DNA of 64,000 bases from Desmonostoc muscorum LEGE 12446 (GCF_015207005.2 NZ_JADEXS020000001.1:3720001-3784000), one strand, 5' to 3'; shown: positions 1-9,463, counted from the stretch's first letter. Made by a program: numbers and translations. Notes: generated from the letters alone by a model not told the origin.

Positions 1-333
1 ACCGATAATCTACATTATTTAGATTTAGCGGAACTTGGTTTGAAAGCTTTTAGAAGTGTGATGCATCGCGCTCCTCAAGCTTGTCCCAGCTTGTTTACAG
101 CCTTGGATTGGTATCGTAATTCTACGTTGATTCGCAGCACAACTGAGCAATTAAACTCTCTCGTCCCCAAGTTTCTGCCGAGTGCTGTCTTTGCTGTAGT
201 CTCTGATTTACCAGAGGGAAGCGTTGGTTTAGTTTGCCAAGGTTTGAAGTGTCTGACACCAGCAGAAAGTGTAGACCAGTTATTGCAGCAAGTTCAGGAA
301 AGTCAGAATAGGGGAGTAGGGAGTAGGGAGTAG
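1..333 (+). CDS. C-terminal end of thioredoxin-domain (YyaL/DUF255-like) protein, partial
   Basis: The frame is open from the first base of the window to the TAG at 331-333, so this is the 3' end of a longer gene that starts upstream. The visible 110 residues contain the tail motif C-Q-G-L-K-C-L-T-P, which I associate with the C-terminus of bacterial thioredoxin-domain/six-hairpin proteins of the YyaL (SPATA20) family. The thioredoxin and epimerase-like domains themselves lie outside the window. The last residues (GVGSRE) are encoded by a GGGAGTA-type tandem repeat that has run into the 3' end. The stop is followed after 3 bases by the mobA frame, so the two are probably cotranscribed. The family call rests on the tail only. 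Confidence 0.6.
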   Translation, partial: TDNLHYLDLAELGLKAFRSVMHRAPQACPSLFTALDWYRNSTLIRSTTEQLNSLVPKFLPSAVFAVVSDLPEGSVGLVCQGLKCLTPAESVDQLLQQVQESQNRGVGSRE

Positions 334-336
334 AGA

Positions 337-963
337 GTGGCTAAAGATGAAGAAGGTAGCACTGTTAGCTTTACTTGCTGCAAATTAACGGCAATTGTGC
401 TGGCTGGGGGTAAGAGTTCTCGCATGGGTGAGGATAAAGCCCTGATTCCCATTCAAGGAGTGCCATTGTTGCAGCGGGTTTGTGAAATTGCCAAAGGCTG
501 TGCTGATAGTGTTTATGTAGTAACTCCCTGGCCAGAACGCTATCAAGATTTGCTTTTACCTGGTTGTCAGTTTATCCAAGAACTGCCTATGTTTGGAGAA
601 TCTTTAGCCCACGGGCCTCTAGTTGGTTTTGCCCAAGGACTAGCCGAAGTACACACACAATGGGTGCTGTTGTTGGCTTGCGATTTGCCGAGATTGCGGG
701 TTGAAGTTTTGCAAGAATGGGCAACTAGACTTGATAGCGTCGGGGATAATGCGATCGCAGCTTTAGCTCATCATCCCAAAGGCTGGGAACCTCTGTGTGG
801 TTTCTATCGCCGTCGCTGTTTGCCGCAACTCCTGGATTTTATCAACCAAGGGGGGCGATCGTTTCAGGAGTGGTTGCGACAACATCCTGTGGAAGTTTTG
901 CCTCTACTAGAACCGGAAATGCTGTTTAACTGTAATACACCAGAGGACTTGGCTTTAAGTTAA
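337..963 (+). CDS. mobA: Molybdenum cofactor guanylyltransferase
   Basis: MobA transfers GMP from GTP to molybdopterin to make the bis-MGD or MGD cofactor of molybdoenzymes such as nitrate reductase; it is cytosolic. The 208-residue product has the nucleotide-binding signature LAGGKSSRMGEDKA near residues 22-35, the conserved phosphate/sugar contact region, and a metal-binding C-D-L-P near residue 118. This is the standard MobA order, and the length is normal (about 190-210). The GTG at 337 opens the frame 3 bases after the previous stop. No ATG lies between it and the signature, and a later start inside the first 20 codons is possible because those residues are not conserved in the family. 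A HIP1-like site occurs inside the gene. Confidence 0.88.
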   Translation: MAKDEEGSTVSFTCCKLTAIVLAGGKSSRMGEDKALIPIQGVPLLQRVCEIAKGCADSVYVVTPWPERYQDLLLPGCQFIQELPMFGESLAHGPLVGFAQGLAEVHTQWVLLLACDLPRLRVEVLQEWATRLDSVGDNAIAALAHHPKGWEPLCGFYRRRCLPQLLDFINQGGRSFQEWLRQHPVEVLPLLEPEMLFNCNTPEDLALS

Positions 964-1210
964 TTCCAGCGAAAAATCCAAAATTTAGCAAAAATACAGC
1001 AGAATTCAGAATTCAGGACTAAAAGTGAAGTACAGATCGTTTTGAACCCAATTTTTCGGTAAGGGCACAACATTGTTGTGCCCCTACCTGTGTACTTCAT
1101 TTACCTGAAAAACGCTATATCTTTTAAACAATACGAAAATCAGGAACTTCAGTTTGTAGATCAGCTAGGATTATTTTTCTTGATTTTTTATTGTTAATTG
1201 CGGATCTGGT
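964..1210. repeat. Intergenic palindromic repeat copy (uninterrupted)
   Basis: This gap has no gene. Bases 1063-1083 form a tight palindrome GGGCACAACA-T-TGTTGTGCCC, followed to about 1116 by a segment (gtgtacttcatttacctg) that reappears inverted near 15801-15842. Together they define a dispersed repeat of which this is the intact copy. It may also act as the mobA terminator, although no T run follows it. Confidence 0.6.
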
Positions 1211-2215
1211 ATGCCTATTTACGGGTCTGATGCGATTAATTTTGACGGCGTGAATGGTCATCGCTATTGGTTTCACGAGCCTTTTTCTTATACTGGAGTA
1301 GCTGATATTGATGAACGATTAAGTGGCTTTCCCGTTGCTGTGTTTTTGCCACACAATCGGCCTGCACAGGATACTCCTTTGGTGATTGGTTTGCAAGGAA
1401 TGAGCGCACCTTATGGGTGGAACGCTTTTATCGTATCGACGCTGACACAGATGGGCATAGCTGTAGCTTTGTTCGATACACCCTTAGCTGGTGAGCGTAG
1501 CTTGGTGCGTACTTTTACAGCTATGGTGGAAAATGAAATTAAACCTTTAGTTGACAGAGGTATCCCGTTCGATACTGAGTTACTATTGTGCTTATTTCGC
1601 AGGACTGCGGCTGATATTGCCAAAGTGCGTGACTTTTGTGGCGATCGCTATGGTTTAACTAATAATAGACTGGCATTATTCGGCGTCAGTATGGGAGTTT
1701 TGCAAGCCGCCTATGCCTTTACTGCTGACGGTATTGGCGAACGGCTATTAGGGACAATCGGTCATGCCGATCTCCAGTCTTTTGCCAAAAGTTGGGGCTA
1801 CTTGGTTTTGCCAGATTTAGCAGCTTCACCCTTGGGTGGACTAGCAGAAGCACTGCTGGAACGAGTACAACCGAATGTGAAACCTGTAGTTAAGCTTTTA
1901 CAATTAGCTAAAAATCTGAAATACCCTGATGAATATGCTCAGGCGTGCAACCCCATGACTTATATTCAGTTGGTACAGCCTCCGCGTCGAGTTCGCTTTT
2001 TGGTGGGTGCAAACGATCCGATTGTTAGTGTTAAAGATGCCCGCGCTTGTGCTGGGCGGTTTTTTGATGGCGATTGTTATGTTGTTCCTGGTATGGGACA
2101 TGGGACGCACAAATGGGGTCTGTTATTTGTAGACCATGTGCGTTATTTTCTGGCGACACAATTGGGGGATTGGGGAGATGAGGGAGATGAGGGAGATGAG
2201 GGAGATGAGGGATAA
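1211..2215 (+). CDS. Alpha/beta-hydrolase fold protein
   Basis: The 334-residue cytosolic protein carries a nucleophile elbow G-V-S-M-G near residues 158-162 with Ser as the presumed nucleophile. It also has an acid-bearing segment (GANDPIVS, about residue 261) and a late His in G-M-G-H-G-T-H (about residue 294). These are the three parts of an alpha/beta-hydrolase catalytic triad in the right order. The substrate cannot be told from sequence. The last residues are four G-D-E units encoded by GGGAGATGA tandem repeats, so the natural C-terminus probably ended near the preceding TQLGDW and has been extended by repeat growth. The gene converges on the next one, and the gap is filled by a C-rich repeat complementary in type. 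Confidence 0.75.
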   Translation: MPIYGSDAINFDGVNGHRYWFHEPFSYTGVADIDERLSGFPVAVFLPHNRPAQDTPLVIGLQGMSAPYGWNAFIVSTLTQMGIAVALFDTPLAGERSLVRTFTAMVENEIKPLVDRGIPFDTELLLCLFRRTAADIAKVRDFCGDRYGLTNNRLALFGVSMGVLQAAYAFTADGIGERLLGTIGHADLQSFAKSWGYLVLPDLAASPLGGLAEALLERVQPNVKPVVKLLQLAKNLKYPDEYAQACNPMTYIQLVQPPRRVRFLVGANDPIVSVKDARACAGRFFDGDCYVVPGMGHGTHKWGLLFVDHVRYFLATQLGDWGDEGDEGDEGDEG

Positions 2216-2255
2216 GAATTAATAACCAGTCCCCAGTCCCCAGTCCCCAGTCCCC
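2164..2255. repeat. Short tandem repeats, G-rich then C-rich arm
   Basis: About four GGGAGATGA units (2172-2211) lie inside the end of the hydrolase gene. They are followed by four CCCCAGT-type units (2226-2255) that reach the stop codon of the convergent gene. The G-rich and C-rich arms could fold together and may end transcription from both sides. Confidence 0.75.
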
Positions 2256-3755
2256 TTACCGATTACGACAAAATTTGCGATCGCTATCATTCTGAGGATA
2301 TTGCCAAGAATAGGCAAAATGGCTAACTCCTTTGAGTTGGGGGGCAAATTGTCGGAGTGCTTGCATTTGCACTTCTAGGGGTGGACGATTACTGATAGGT
2401 TTTCCCCACCGACCAGCTAAAGCAGGGATGATCTGCGTACCTGGTTTTGCCATACTCAAAACCCGCTGCACTTGGGATACGATACAACTGACATTACCGC
2501 AAGTTCCATAAGACATGGGATGCCACTCCAGTGTGGTGGGAAACCGATCCCAAGGTTGCAAACGGGAATCGTACCCTTGTCCGACAGTTTGGTTACCATC
2601 AGGGAAAAACACCACTCCTGTGGGAATACCTTGTTGCTTTGCTGGGTAACTGGCGATGGTGACAAAATCTAGAATTCCTTGCATGGCATGAGCAACAGCC
2701 AGCTGCCACAACTCCCATTGTAAAAGTGGTTGTCTATCAGTTGCAGGCTGAATTGATTTTTCGGCTACTGGGGGAATGCGTCCTTGCCAGACAGGTTCGC
2801 CTTCTTGAGGATAAAGTTTATCAACTTCTGCTACGTCTCCAGCTGTGACATATCCCTTGCTCAAAAAGCGGCGAATTAAGTCCAGCCCTTTGTAATTCTG
2901 TGCCCGTTTAAATAAAGCTTCTTGAGTTGCGGGACTAAATAACCATAAGTCTGAGACTTTAGTGGCGATAGAATCGCTTCCCGCTTGTCGGGGATAGCGC
3001 ACGTAATCCAGTAGCAAGCCATCTGGACGACGGCGTAAAACTTCCTGTACTAATTGGTAGTAGTCGCGTTTTGCTTGGGGGTTGTAGGGGTCGATAAATA
3101 GTTGAGAGCCGTTATCTACAACATATAAGCTCGTTTGACCTTTGCCATTGCGAGCGATCGCAGCTTCTCTATCTTTTCGCTGGGCGTAAGTATAGCCGAA
3201 ATTGGTGGTAAACATCCAGGCGTAGACTTTCAAACCCCGTTGCCGAGCTTTTTGAATCGCTACAGACAGTAAATCGATATTTTCTGCTCCTGGAGTACGA
3301 ATCACAGAAGGCCAAACCGTCGGGTTAGCAGTTGCTGGTAATAATACCTGCCCGTCGTAAAATACTTCTATATAAACTTGGTTATAGCCACCGTTAACAA
3401 TCCGATCCATAACGCGATCGATTGTTCCTGGCTGAATGTCACAGGGATACAAGCGCAACCAAAGGGCTTGGATTTGTGGCCAAGTCCGAGTACGGCACTC
3501 CCGTAATTTCTGCGCTTGTTCTTGTAATATTTTTTGATATTGAGCCTGGGCATTTTGATTGCCTTTGAGGGCTGACAAACGTAAGTTTTCTTTTTCTTGC
3601 GCCGCCCCTGTTGATAACTGACAATACTGGGTTACTTGCGCCCTTGCTGGTTGGCTCCCAAAGCTGGAAAGTAACGAGCTACTACTGAAAAGTACAGCGA
3701 ATAGGGGTCGCCAAAATAATGTTGATGTTGCAACGTTCAAAGGACGATTAAACAT
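2256..3755 (-). CDS. Family 10-like glycosyl hydrolase (GHL10 type), exported
   Basis: The 499-residue product starts with a signal peptide (hydrophobic stretch about residues 14-34 ending near ARAQ), so it should be exported. After a Gln-rich linker comes a TIM-barrel region of the GHL10/DUF187 type. Visible features are the early W-L-R-L-Y-P strand, Y-I-E-V-F-Y-D-G, a K-V-Y-A-W-M-F strand, and D-G-L-L-L-D-Y-V-R-Y-P, the usual signature near the active site. A late H-P-M-S-Y-G-T and W-Q-Y complete the barrel. The family is thought to act on glycans, but no substrate can be assigned. It converges on the hydrolase across a repeat-filled gap. Confidence 0.75.
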   Translation of the reverse strand: MFNRPLNVATSTLFWRPLFAVLFSSSSLLSSFGSQPARAQVTQYCQLSTGAAQEKENLRLSALKGNQNAQAQYQKILQEQAQKLRECRTRTWPQIQALWLRLYPCDIQPGTIDRVMDRIVNGGYNQVYIEVFYDGQVLLPATANPTVWPSVIRTPGAENIDLLSVAIQKARQRGLKVYAWMFTTNFGYTYAQRKDREAAIARNGKGQTSLYVVDNGSQLFIDPYNPQAKRDYYQLVQEVLRRRPDGLLLDYVRYPRQAGSDSIATKVSDLWLFSPATQEALFKRAQNYKGLDLIRRFLSKGYVTAGDVAEVDKLYPQEGEPVWQGRIPPVAEKSIQPATDRQPLLQWELWQLAVAHAMQGILDFVTIASYPAKQQGIPTGVVFFPDGNQTVGQGYDSRLQPWDRFPTTLEWHPMSYGTCGNVSCIVSQVQRVLSMAKPGTQIIPALAGRWGKPISNRPPLEVQMQALRQFAPQLKGVSHFAYSWQYPQNDSDRKFCRNR

Positions 3756-4283
3756 ACCGACTAGTAGATGGACACAAAAATCAATTACTCTAACTCAAAT
3801 CGATTTTAGATTTTGAATTTTGAATTTTGGATTCAAAGCCTTTGCTAGAAAGGTGTTCCAAGAATTTAAAACAATACTTCCTATGCAATTTTGTCTCAGA
3901 TCGTGATGAGCCACTGGTATCAAATTATATAGTTGAGTAATCAGGGTTTCAAAACCTAATTTTTCAAGACTGGGAAACATTTATTTCTGTTGCCGTATTT
4001 TTTTTGTAAACACATAAATACATAAACTTGGATATAAAATATATGAATACAAAGCAAGTTTACCCTGATATCACGGAAAATCTACCTCTACCTGAGTTAT
4101 GGTAAATTTGCCGAAATCAATAGGATTTTTCAAACTTAATATTAAAATTTTTAACTCAGACTAAGATTCAAGTTGAGAAGGTAGTCAAGAGTGGAGGCGG
4201 AGTGTCTCCGACTCCACTCATGATTGAAGAATCAAAACTTGAGACTGCTGACTCTTAATCATGGAATAGGTAGTAATTAAGAG
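3756..4283. other. Gap between the GHL10-like gene and psb27
   Basis: This gap of about 530 bases holds AT-rich tandem repeats of the TTTTGAATTTTG type (3803-3835) and a hairpin at 4189-4219 with the outer arms GAGTGGAG and CTCCACTC and a nested GGAG/CTCC stem. The hairpin lies downstream of psb27 and could end its transcript, though no U run follows it. A 61-codon minus-strand ORF (3795-3980) ends in repeat sequence and is not accepted as a gene. Confidence 0.5.
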
Positions 4284-4688
4284 TTAACCGCCACGCTTCA
4301 GCGCTGTTTCTACCAGCTCTAATTCCTTCTCTAAGCGATTTTTGAGTTTTTCGGGTACAGGACGATTAGGGTAAGAACTGTAGTGTCCAGCCAGGGAGTT
4401 GAGGGCCGTTCGCATAGTTGTAAACGAGCCAAGACCAGAAACAGAGTTAGCCCGCTGGTAGCGAGCTGAAAAGTCATTAATTTTTTGACGCACTTCTGCT
4501 TGAATTGCTGCTTTGTTTGGTGAATCTTGTGATAGTTCTATGGCTTGTCTCATGATATTGACCACTGCTAAAGTGTCTTGGCGATAATCGCCAGTCAAAC
4601 TATCTGGACTGCCAGAACAACCCATCAAGCCGATAGATAAAACCAAAACGAGTGCAAGCAGACGCGACCAATAGCGCTTCATATGCAT
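4284..4688 (-). CDS. psb27: Photosystem II assembly lipoprotein Psb27
   Basis: Psb27 binds the lumenal side of CP43 in assembling or repairing photosystem II and helps maturation of the Mn cluster. The product has a lipoprotein signal with lipobox L-M-G-C (Cys24 from the first Met), as in other cyanobacterial Psb27 proteins. A helical body of about 110 residues follows and begins with the family motif L-T-G-D-Y-R-Q-D-T. The length (134) is normal. The start is either Met1 or Met3 (MKRYWSRL); the latter is usual in homologues. A run of repeats separates it from cofH upstream, so they are likely separate transcription units. Confidence 0.93.
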   Translation of the reverse strand: MHMKRYWSRLLALVLVLSIGLMGCSGSPDSLTGDYRQDTLAVVNIMRQAIELSQDSPNKAAIQAEVRQKINDFSARYQRANSVSGLGSFTTMRTALNSLAGHYSSYPNRPVPEKLKNRLEKELELVETALKRGG

Positions 4689-4753
4689 TAACTAAAAGAA
4701 TACGTAAATCAACGTCCATCGTATCCTGGATTGGTATCTTGGGGATCAATTTT

Positions 4754-4850
4754 AGTGGGGAGTAGGGAGTGGGGAGATGGGGAGATGTGGGGACGCGGGG
4801 AGATGAATTAATAACCGATGCCCAATGCCCTATGCCCTATGCCCCATAAC
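4754..4850. repeat. Short tandem repeats between psb27 and cofH
   Basis: GGGGAGT and GGGGAGATG units (about 4754-4806) are followed by ATGCCCTATGCCC units (about 4819-4846) that run into the end of cofH. The G-rich and C-rich arms are arranged head to head as in several other gaps of the window. Confidence 0.7.
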
Positions 4851-5981
4851 TCTTTGATAAAGAGTATCCCGTTGTTGGTAAGGTCGTCCTAAAGAAGCGA
4901 TCGCACTTTGTAATGTTTCCACTTCCATACACGTACCGCCCAAGGCACCTGCCATTGTGGTGATGTGTTCTTCCATTAAGGTGCCACCGATATCGTTGCA
5001 ACCCCAAACTAAGGCTTCTGTTGCACCTGCAAGTCCTAGTTTTACCCAACTCTGCTGATGGTTGGAAATCCAATTACCTAAGTAAATCCGCGCCACAGCC
5101 CCTAGCAGTAGTGCATCTTGCAAAACTGGTTGATCGCGTCCAACACGGCGACGTAAGGGTTTGGGTGCTTCTTGCCCAACGAAGGGTAATAAAATAAACT
5201 CTGTAATCCGTGCTGGATATCCCTGATTGATGGCAGTTTTTTGGAGCGATCGCAGTTTTTCTAAATGCCCAATTTGCTGTTCCTGGCTTTCAATATGCCC
5301 AGATAGCATGGTACTGGTGGTATGCAAGCCTAATTTATGAGCTGTGCTGACAATTTCTAACCAAGTGGCTGTATCAATCTTTTCTGGACATAATATCCGC
5401 CTGACTGTATCATCTAACACTTCCGCTGCTGTTCCTGGCATGGAGCCAACACCAGCATCTCGCAAAGCAGCAATCACATCAGCATATTCAAGTCCGTCAA
5501 GTCTGGCGATAAATTGCACTTCCTGGGGTGAGAAAGCGTGTAAATGTATCTGGGGAAATTCGTGTTTGATGGTTTCTACTAGTTTGAGGTAGTAGGGCAA
5601 AGATTTGCCGTTGATTTGTGCTTGTGGATTTAATCCCCCCTGCATACAGATTTCTGTCGCACCCCGTTGTACTCCATCTGTAGCCTTTTCTAAAATTTGC
5701 GCCCAATCTAACCAATATGCACCCGCATCACCATCATCTCGACGGAAAGCACAAAAACTACAGTGCTGTTCGCAAATATTAGTAAAGTTAATATTACGAT
5801 TAATTACGTAGGTAACTGTATCACCTGCTTCTGCGTGGCGCAGCGTATCAGATGTATCACGTATTATGGCGATCGCCTCTGGCTCGGTTTGTTGTAACAA
5901 CACTACCCCCTCTTCGGGAGATAAATCGTACCCCATCAAGGCACGCTCAATAATTTTTTCAACAGTAATTTTTGTCAGCAT
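4830..5981 (-). CDS. cofH: FO synthase subunit 2 (CofH), radical SAM
   Basis: CofH joins tyrosine (via a glycyl-radical-like intermediate) to the ribityl-uracil precursor in the synthesis of 7,8-didemethyl-8-hydroxy-5-deazariboflavin (FO), the antenna chromophore of some cyanobacterial photolyases. The 383-residue protein has the radical SAM cluster C-E-Q-H-C-S-F-C at residues 70-77 (Cys70, Cys74, Cys77). It is followed by typical CofH blocks such as [10 protein letters not shown] and L-H-A-F-S-P-Q-E-V. The partner CofG is not in the window. The last codons overlap a tandem repeat. Full length and all cluster Cys residues are present, so it should be active. Confidence 0.92.
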   Translation of the reverse strand: MLTKITVEKIIERALMGYDLSPEEGVVLLQQTEPEAIAIIRDTSDTLRHAEAGDTVTYVINRNINFTNICEQHCSFCAFRRDDGDAGAYWLDWAQILEKATDGVQRGATEICMQGGLNPQAQINGKSLPYYLKLVETIKHEFPQIHLHAFSPQEVQFIARLDGLEYADVIAALRDAGVGSMPGTAAEVLDDTVRRILCPEKIDTATWLEIVSTAHKLGLHTTSTMLSGHIESQEQQIGHLEKLRSLQKTAINQGYPARITEFILLPFVGQEAPKPLRRRVGRDQPVLQDALLLGAVARIYLGNWISNHQQSWVKLGLAGATEALVWGCNDIGGTLMEEHITTMAGALGGTCMEVETLQSAIASLGRPYQQRDTLYQRVMGHRA

Positions 5982-6092
5982 TACTTTCTTGATTTCTCAG
6001 TAAATTTTCATTTTAATATCTGGAAAATAATAAAAGTCTACTTAATAAATACACCAATTTATGGAGAATCCCAAGGAAACGCTATATAAAAT

Positions 6093-7694
6093 TTAGCTGC
6101 TTTTTTCTTCTAGCCGCCACAACCTACTATACTGAAAAACATCGACTAGTTTGTATTTCTTCTCAAGCTCAGATCTAAATTTTTTAGAAGGATTATACAA
6201 AAATAGTTCGCTGGAACTATCAGGAATGTTTGGTATGCTTGCTTCAATTACCAATTGCATTTGCACTTTTTCATCTAGGAGATGACTGAGAGACATGAGA
6301 TCGCCAATATTTAGGGAATAATTACTACTAATTAATAGTGGCTCATTAGTTTGATTGATGATGCGAGCTATTTGAGGGTTTGCATGGCTGCTTTTATTCC
6401 ACCATGTCTCGGCTTGAGAACTGACGGCACAGGATACAATTCCACTGGAAATTACTACTACCATTACTAATTGCCAAAATTTGCGGGCTATTAACTTAGA
6501 AGAAATAATTTGAGTCGCCAGGAAGTAAGCAACAGCTAGCTGAATGTTTACATAACAGGGAGTTACATATCTAGGTCGCAGACTGACCTTACCTCCAATA
6601 ATCAAATCAGGCAATATAAGAGCTAAAGCAGGTACTGCACTTAAGATAAAAACAAATAACCAAACTTGTTTTCCTGCTTGACGATAAACAAAGAAATATG
6701 AATATACTACCAAGATTAGTATTAAGGGAATTAAAAATCGGCCCAAGCGCAAAACTGGCAAATTCAAATCTGGAAAAAATGGTTCGTAGCGCCAAAAATC
6801 AGCAAATAAATAGCTAATATTACTAATCCAACCAGAAACCAAAACTGACAGAGATTGTTTGGTTTGAGCGCTGGCTGTTGTGCGCTCAATTTCAGACAAG
6901 CTATTAATAATAGTTAAAATCCAAGGAACAAAAGCTAAAAAGCCGGCGCTAGTTGCTATTAGATAAGCTTTAACGGTTTTAGTGAATCGAAAGCGTTCAA
7001 CGGCAAATACATAAATTCCGTGGGCGATCGCCAGCAACCCAGAAAACAAAAAGGTGTACAATCCTAGTGCCACTGTTACTGCATAAATTCCCCAAAACTG
7101 CTTACTACCCAGCCTCATTGCTCGCAGCAGTGCAGCACTCCCTAGTAAAATAGTCACCATCCACAAACCGAACTCTCTTGCCTCTTGGGCGTACAGTACA
7201 TGGAAGGGCGAGACTGTTAGAAGAGCTACGCTTATCCATGCCGTTAGGGATGACTGAAATAATTCTAAGGACAGCCAATAAATGCCAGGAAAAGCTAGCA
7301 GGCTAATTATGGCTGACAAATTTCTTGTAGTCGCTACTGAATTGCCAAAAAATTGCGTCCATAATCTAACCATCACATAATAAAGTGGAGGATGTTGAGC
7401 ATCCTCCACTGCCAAAGAGTTGATTGTATTGATTAAACCTTTTTCAGAATTAGGCTGTTGATATTTTTGTATATCTCTAACAGCAAATACTTGCCCATTA
7501 AACATTTGTTGAACAAATTCTGTCTTAGTGTAACCAGAAACTCTTAATGAGGTATGAGCTTCATCGTGGGAATAGACTTTTCGATCCAGATAGGCGAAGC
7601 GAAAAAATATCCCTATTATTAACAAAATAATGATTAAAAATCGTAGCCAAATAGGAGGAAAATATTTTGCAAGTACTGATTGTCTGTTGAGCAT
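6093..7694 (-). CDS. Membrane glycosyltransferase, GT39/ArnT-like
   Basis: The 533-residue protein has a short cytosolic start, a first membrane helix (about residues 17-34) and then the motif S-H-D-E-A-H-T with Asp44/Glu45. An acidic pair just after the first helix is the catalytic/metal site of GT-C enzymes (ArnT, PMT, GT39). About ten more hydrophobic helices follow, and a polar C-terminal domain of about 120 residues ends the protein. Such proteins move a sugar from a polyprenyl-phosphate donor to a lipid, protein or glycan on the outer face of the membrane. The acceptor is unknown. It stands alone, with about 110 bases to cofH and 150 bases to the next gene. Confidence 0.72.
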   Translation of the reverse strand: MLNRQSVLAKYFPPIWLRFLIIILLIIGIFFRFAYLDRKVYSHDEAHTSLRVSGYTKTEFVQQMFNGQVFAVRDIQKYQQPNSEKGLINTINSLAVEDAQHPPLYYVMVRLWTQFFGNSVATTRNLSAIISLLAFPGIYWLSLELFQSSLTAWISVALLTVSPFHVLYAQEAREFGLWMVTILLGSAALLRAMRLGSKQFWGIYAVTVALGLYTFLFSGLLAIAHGIYVFAVERFRFTKTVKAYLIATSAGFLAFVPWILTIINSLSEIERTTASAQTKQSLSVLVSGWISNISYLFADFWRYEPFFPDLNLPVLRLGRFLIPLILILVVYSYFFVYRQAGKQVWLFVFILSAVPALALILPDLIIGGKVSLRPRYVTPCYVNIQLAVAYFLATQIISSKLIARKFWQLVMVVVISSGIVSCAVSSQAETWWNKSSHANPQIARIINQTNEPLLISSNYSLNIGDLMSLSHLLDEKVQMQLVIEASIPNIPDSSSELFLYNPSKKFRSELEKKYKLVDVFQYSRLWRLEEKSS

Positions 7695-7844
7695 AAATAC
7701 CAGGCTTCAACAATTAAAGTTTTGTAGTAAGGGTTGGAGCCGCTTACTACTAGCCAATTTGATTAGTTTGACATTGCGTAATATACTTTGATTTATTCTT
7801 GCCCGTTATATTGGCTAGAATTCTCAGTAATGTACTGGATATTA

Positions 7845-9014
7845 CTAACTTTCCCTTGTTTGTGGTGTTCGTCGATGCTGTATTAGCAATCCAATACCCA
7901 TACCAATACCGACAAACGCTGTAAAGTAGAATAAACCAATTAATCGGATATAAATTGGTGGTGCGATCGCTTCAACTTCAACTTCTTGTGCTACTTTCAC
8001 TGGTGTAAATTGACGGCTGGATGCTGGATTGGGAGTTGCTTCTACCTCAACTTTGTGGGGGGCACCATCAAAAAATTGTTCTTGCCATGTTAACTTACCT
8101 TCTTGGTCGGTAAGTCCTTTGTAGGCAAAGACTGTTAAATTATCTTCAAGAGCGATCGCTCTTACTTGCAAGGTTACATCTTGAATCGGTTGTCCTGTGG
8201 CGGTATCCTTCACCTGTAGCCCTAAAGAAGCAAGTTTACCTACAGTCGCGTTTTTATCTCCCTGGAGTTGGATTTCCAATCCTTGCGATTTTTGAGATGA
8301 TGGTGCGATCGCTTCGGTACTGCTTGAGTTGTGTCCACTGCCATGAGCTTCGGCAACTTCTGCACTAATATTAATAAATAAGAGAGCTACTATTGCCACC
8401 ACTGTCAACGTACTTAATAAAAGGCGCACTGACTGGGGTGCAATTTCTCCTTGTTGTAGTTCTTCTTGTCCGCCAATCACCCAACCACCCAACAACCCAA
8501 CTGATAGTAAAATAGCTGCGATAACAACAAAATATTTATATTTGACTGGATTTTCTCGGACATTAAGATTTAAAGTTTGCTCATAGGGAGCAAAAGCATT
8601 TGCTACCAAAGGTGACACTTTAACTAGCAATTGATAATTTCCTCGGATGGGTAACATCTGCTGAATTTCTAGCTTACCATCAGATGCAAGAGCATTCATT
8701 TGCAGCAGTTTTGTTCCCTCGACAATGGGGAAATCTGTTGTTAACCAAGGATTACGTGGTGGTGTCAAAATTTCTAAGCTGATTTTGGCATTTTCTAACG
8801 ATTTGCCGGCAGCATCAACAGCTTGTAGAGTTAGAGTAACAGGAGATTGATGTCTTTCTGTTCCTGCTTCAAAGGGAAGAATACGTTCTAAAGGTGGGTT
8901 GGTAGAGAGTAACACTCTAGAACTAGGAATTTGAGAATTCCCTACTAAGGAATAAAGAATTGACAACGTGATGCAAACAGCACTGATAACTCCAAAAAGC
9001 CGATATTTTTTCAT
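7845..9014 (-). CDS. Membrane protein with two Ig-like (FixH/YtkA-like) domains
   Basis: I do not recognise a named family with certainty. The 389-residue protein has an N-terminal membrane helix (residues 5-23) and a beta-rich extracytoplasmic domain (about 45-155). Two helices follow (about 160-182 and 198-217), then a His-containing link A-H-G-S-G-H, a second beta-rich domain (about 245-345) with L-Q-V-K-D-T-A-T-G-Q-P-I, and a C-terminal helix (about 352-377). The two beta domains resemble Ig-like/YtkA-type modules often found beside metal transport proteins. It lies downstream of the cbtB-like gene on the same strand (257-base gap), so a role in Co, Ni or Cu handling is a guess from context. 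Confidence 0.6.
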   Translation of the reverse strand: MKKYRLFGVISAVCITLSILYSLVGNSQIPSSRVLLSTNPPLERILPFEAGTERHQSPVTLTLQAVDAAGKSLENAKISLEILTPPRNPWLTTDFPIVEGTKLLQMNALASDGKLEIQQMLPIRGNYQLLVKVSPLVANAFAPYEQTLNLNVRENPVKYKYFVVIAAILLSVGLLGGWVIGGQEELQQGEIAPQSVRLLLSTLTVVAIVALLFINISAEVAEAHGSGHNSSSTEAIAPSSQKSQGLEIQLQGDKNATVGKLASLGLQVKDTATGQPIQDVTLQVRAIALEDNLTVFAYKGLTDQEGKLTWQEQFFDGAPHKVEVEATPNPASSRQFTPVKVAQEVEVEAIAPPIYIRLIGLFYFTAFVGIGMGIGLLIQHRRTPQTRES

Positions 9015-9271
9015 AAAAACTGAGGTTGAATAAGAGTTGAGAAGTAAAAATTCAGAAGTCAGAATAAGAGAGTTGGGGATTGCGACACACTGCTAATTAA
9101 CAGCCAACAAATCTATTATTTGGTTGGAGTGTAAAAACTCCCTTTATCGATGCACCAGCCGCCAAAATTTAAAATGAATTTTGACGACTGACTCCTGAAT
9201 TCCGTTTTGATAACTTTATTAGGTGTCAAACCATTGTCTAATCCACCAGTAAAATTTTGGAATTAGATAAT

Positions 9272-9463
9272 TTAGTGACATGCAACGCCTAAAGTGTGGT
9301 GCCGTGCTGAATGTGCTGTGTTGTGCGCCGCAGGATAGGTGGAGAACAAGACAGTCCAGATAACCAAAGAAGATAGCAGCATATAAAGCGTTATCTGTAC
9401 AGGCTTTGATAAGGTAATAGTTGCGGTCTTCTGCAATACTGAAATATGAGAAAAAGTACTCAT
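9272..9463 (-). CDS. cbtB: CbtB-like cobalt transporter subunit
   Basis: CbtB is a one-helix protein that pairs with the larger CbtA in a predicted cobalt uptake system, usually in B12-making bacteria. The 63-residue product has a single membrane helix (about residues 22-43) and the CbtB C-terminal His signature H-N-x-A-H-x-x-R-H-H-x-L-G-x-x-C-H, with the expected spacing and position at the very end. No CbtA gene lies next to it in the window; the next gene on the strand is the Ig-like membrane protein. I looked for a cobalamin riboswitch core upstream (9464-9700) and did not see one. Confidence 0.8.
   Translation of the reverse strand: MSTFSHISVLQKTATITLSKPVQITLYMLLSSLVIWTVLFSTYPAAHNTAHSARHHTLGVACH

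Noticed and set aside
3795..3980. 61-codon minus-strand ORF
   Set aside because: Its last part is tandem repeat, and no conserved feature or ribosome-binding site supports it.
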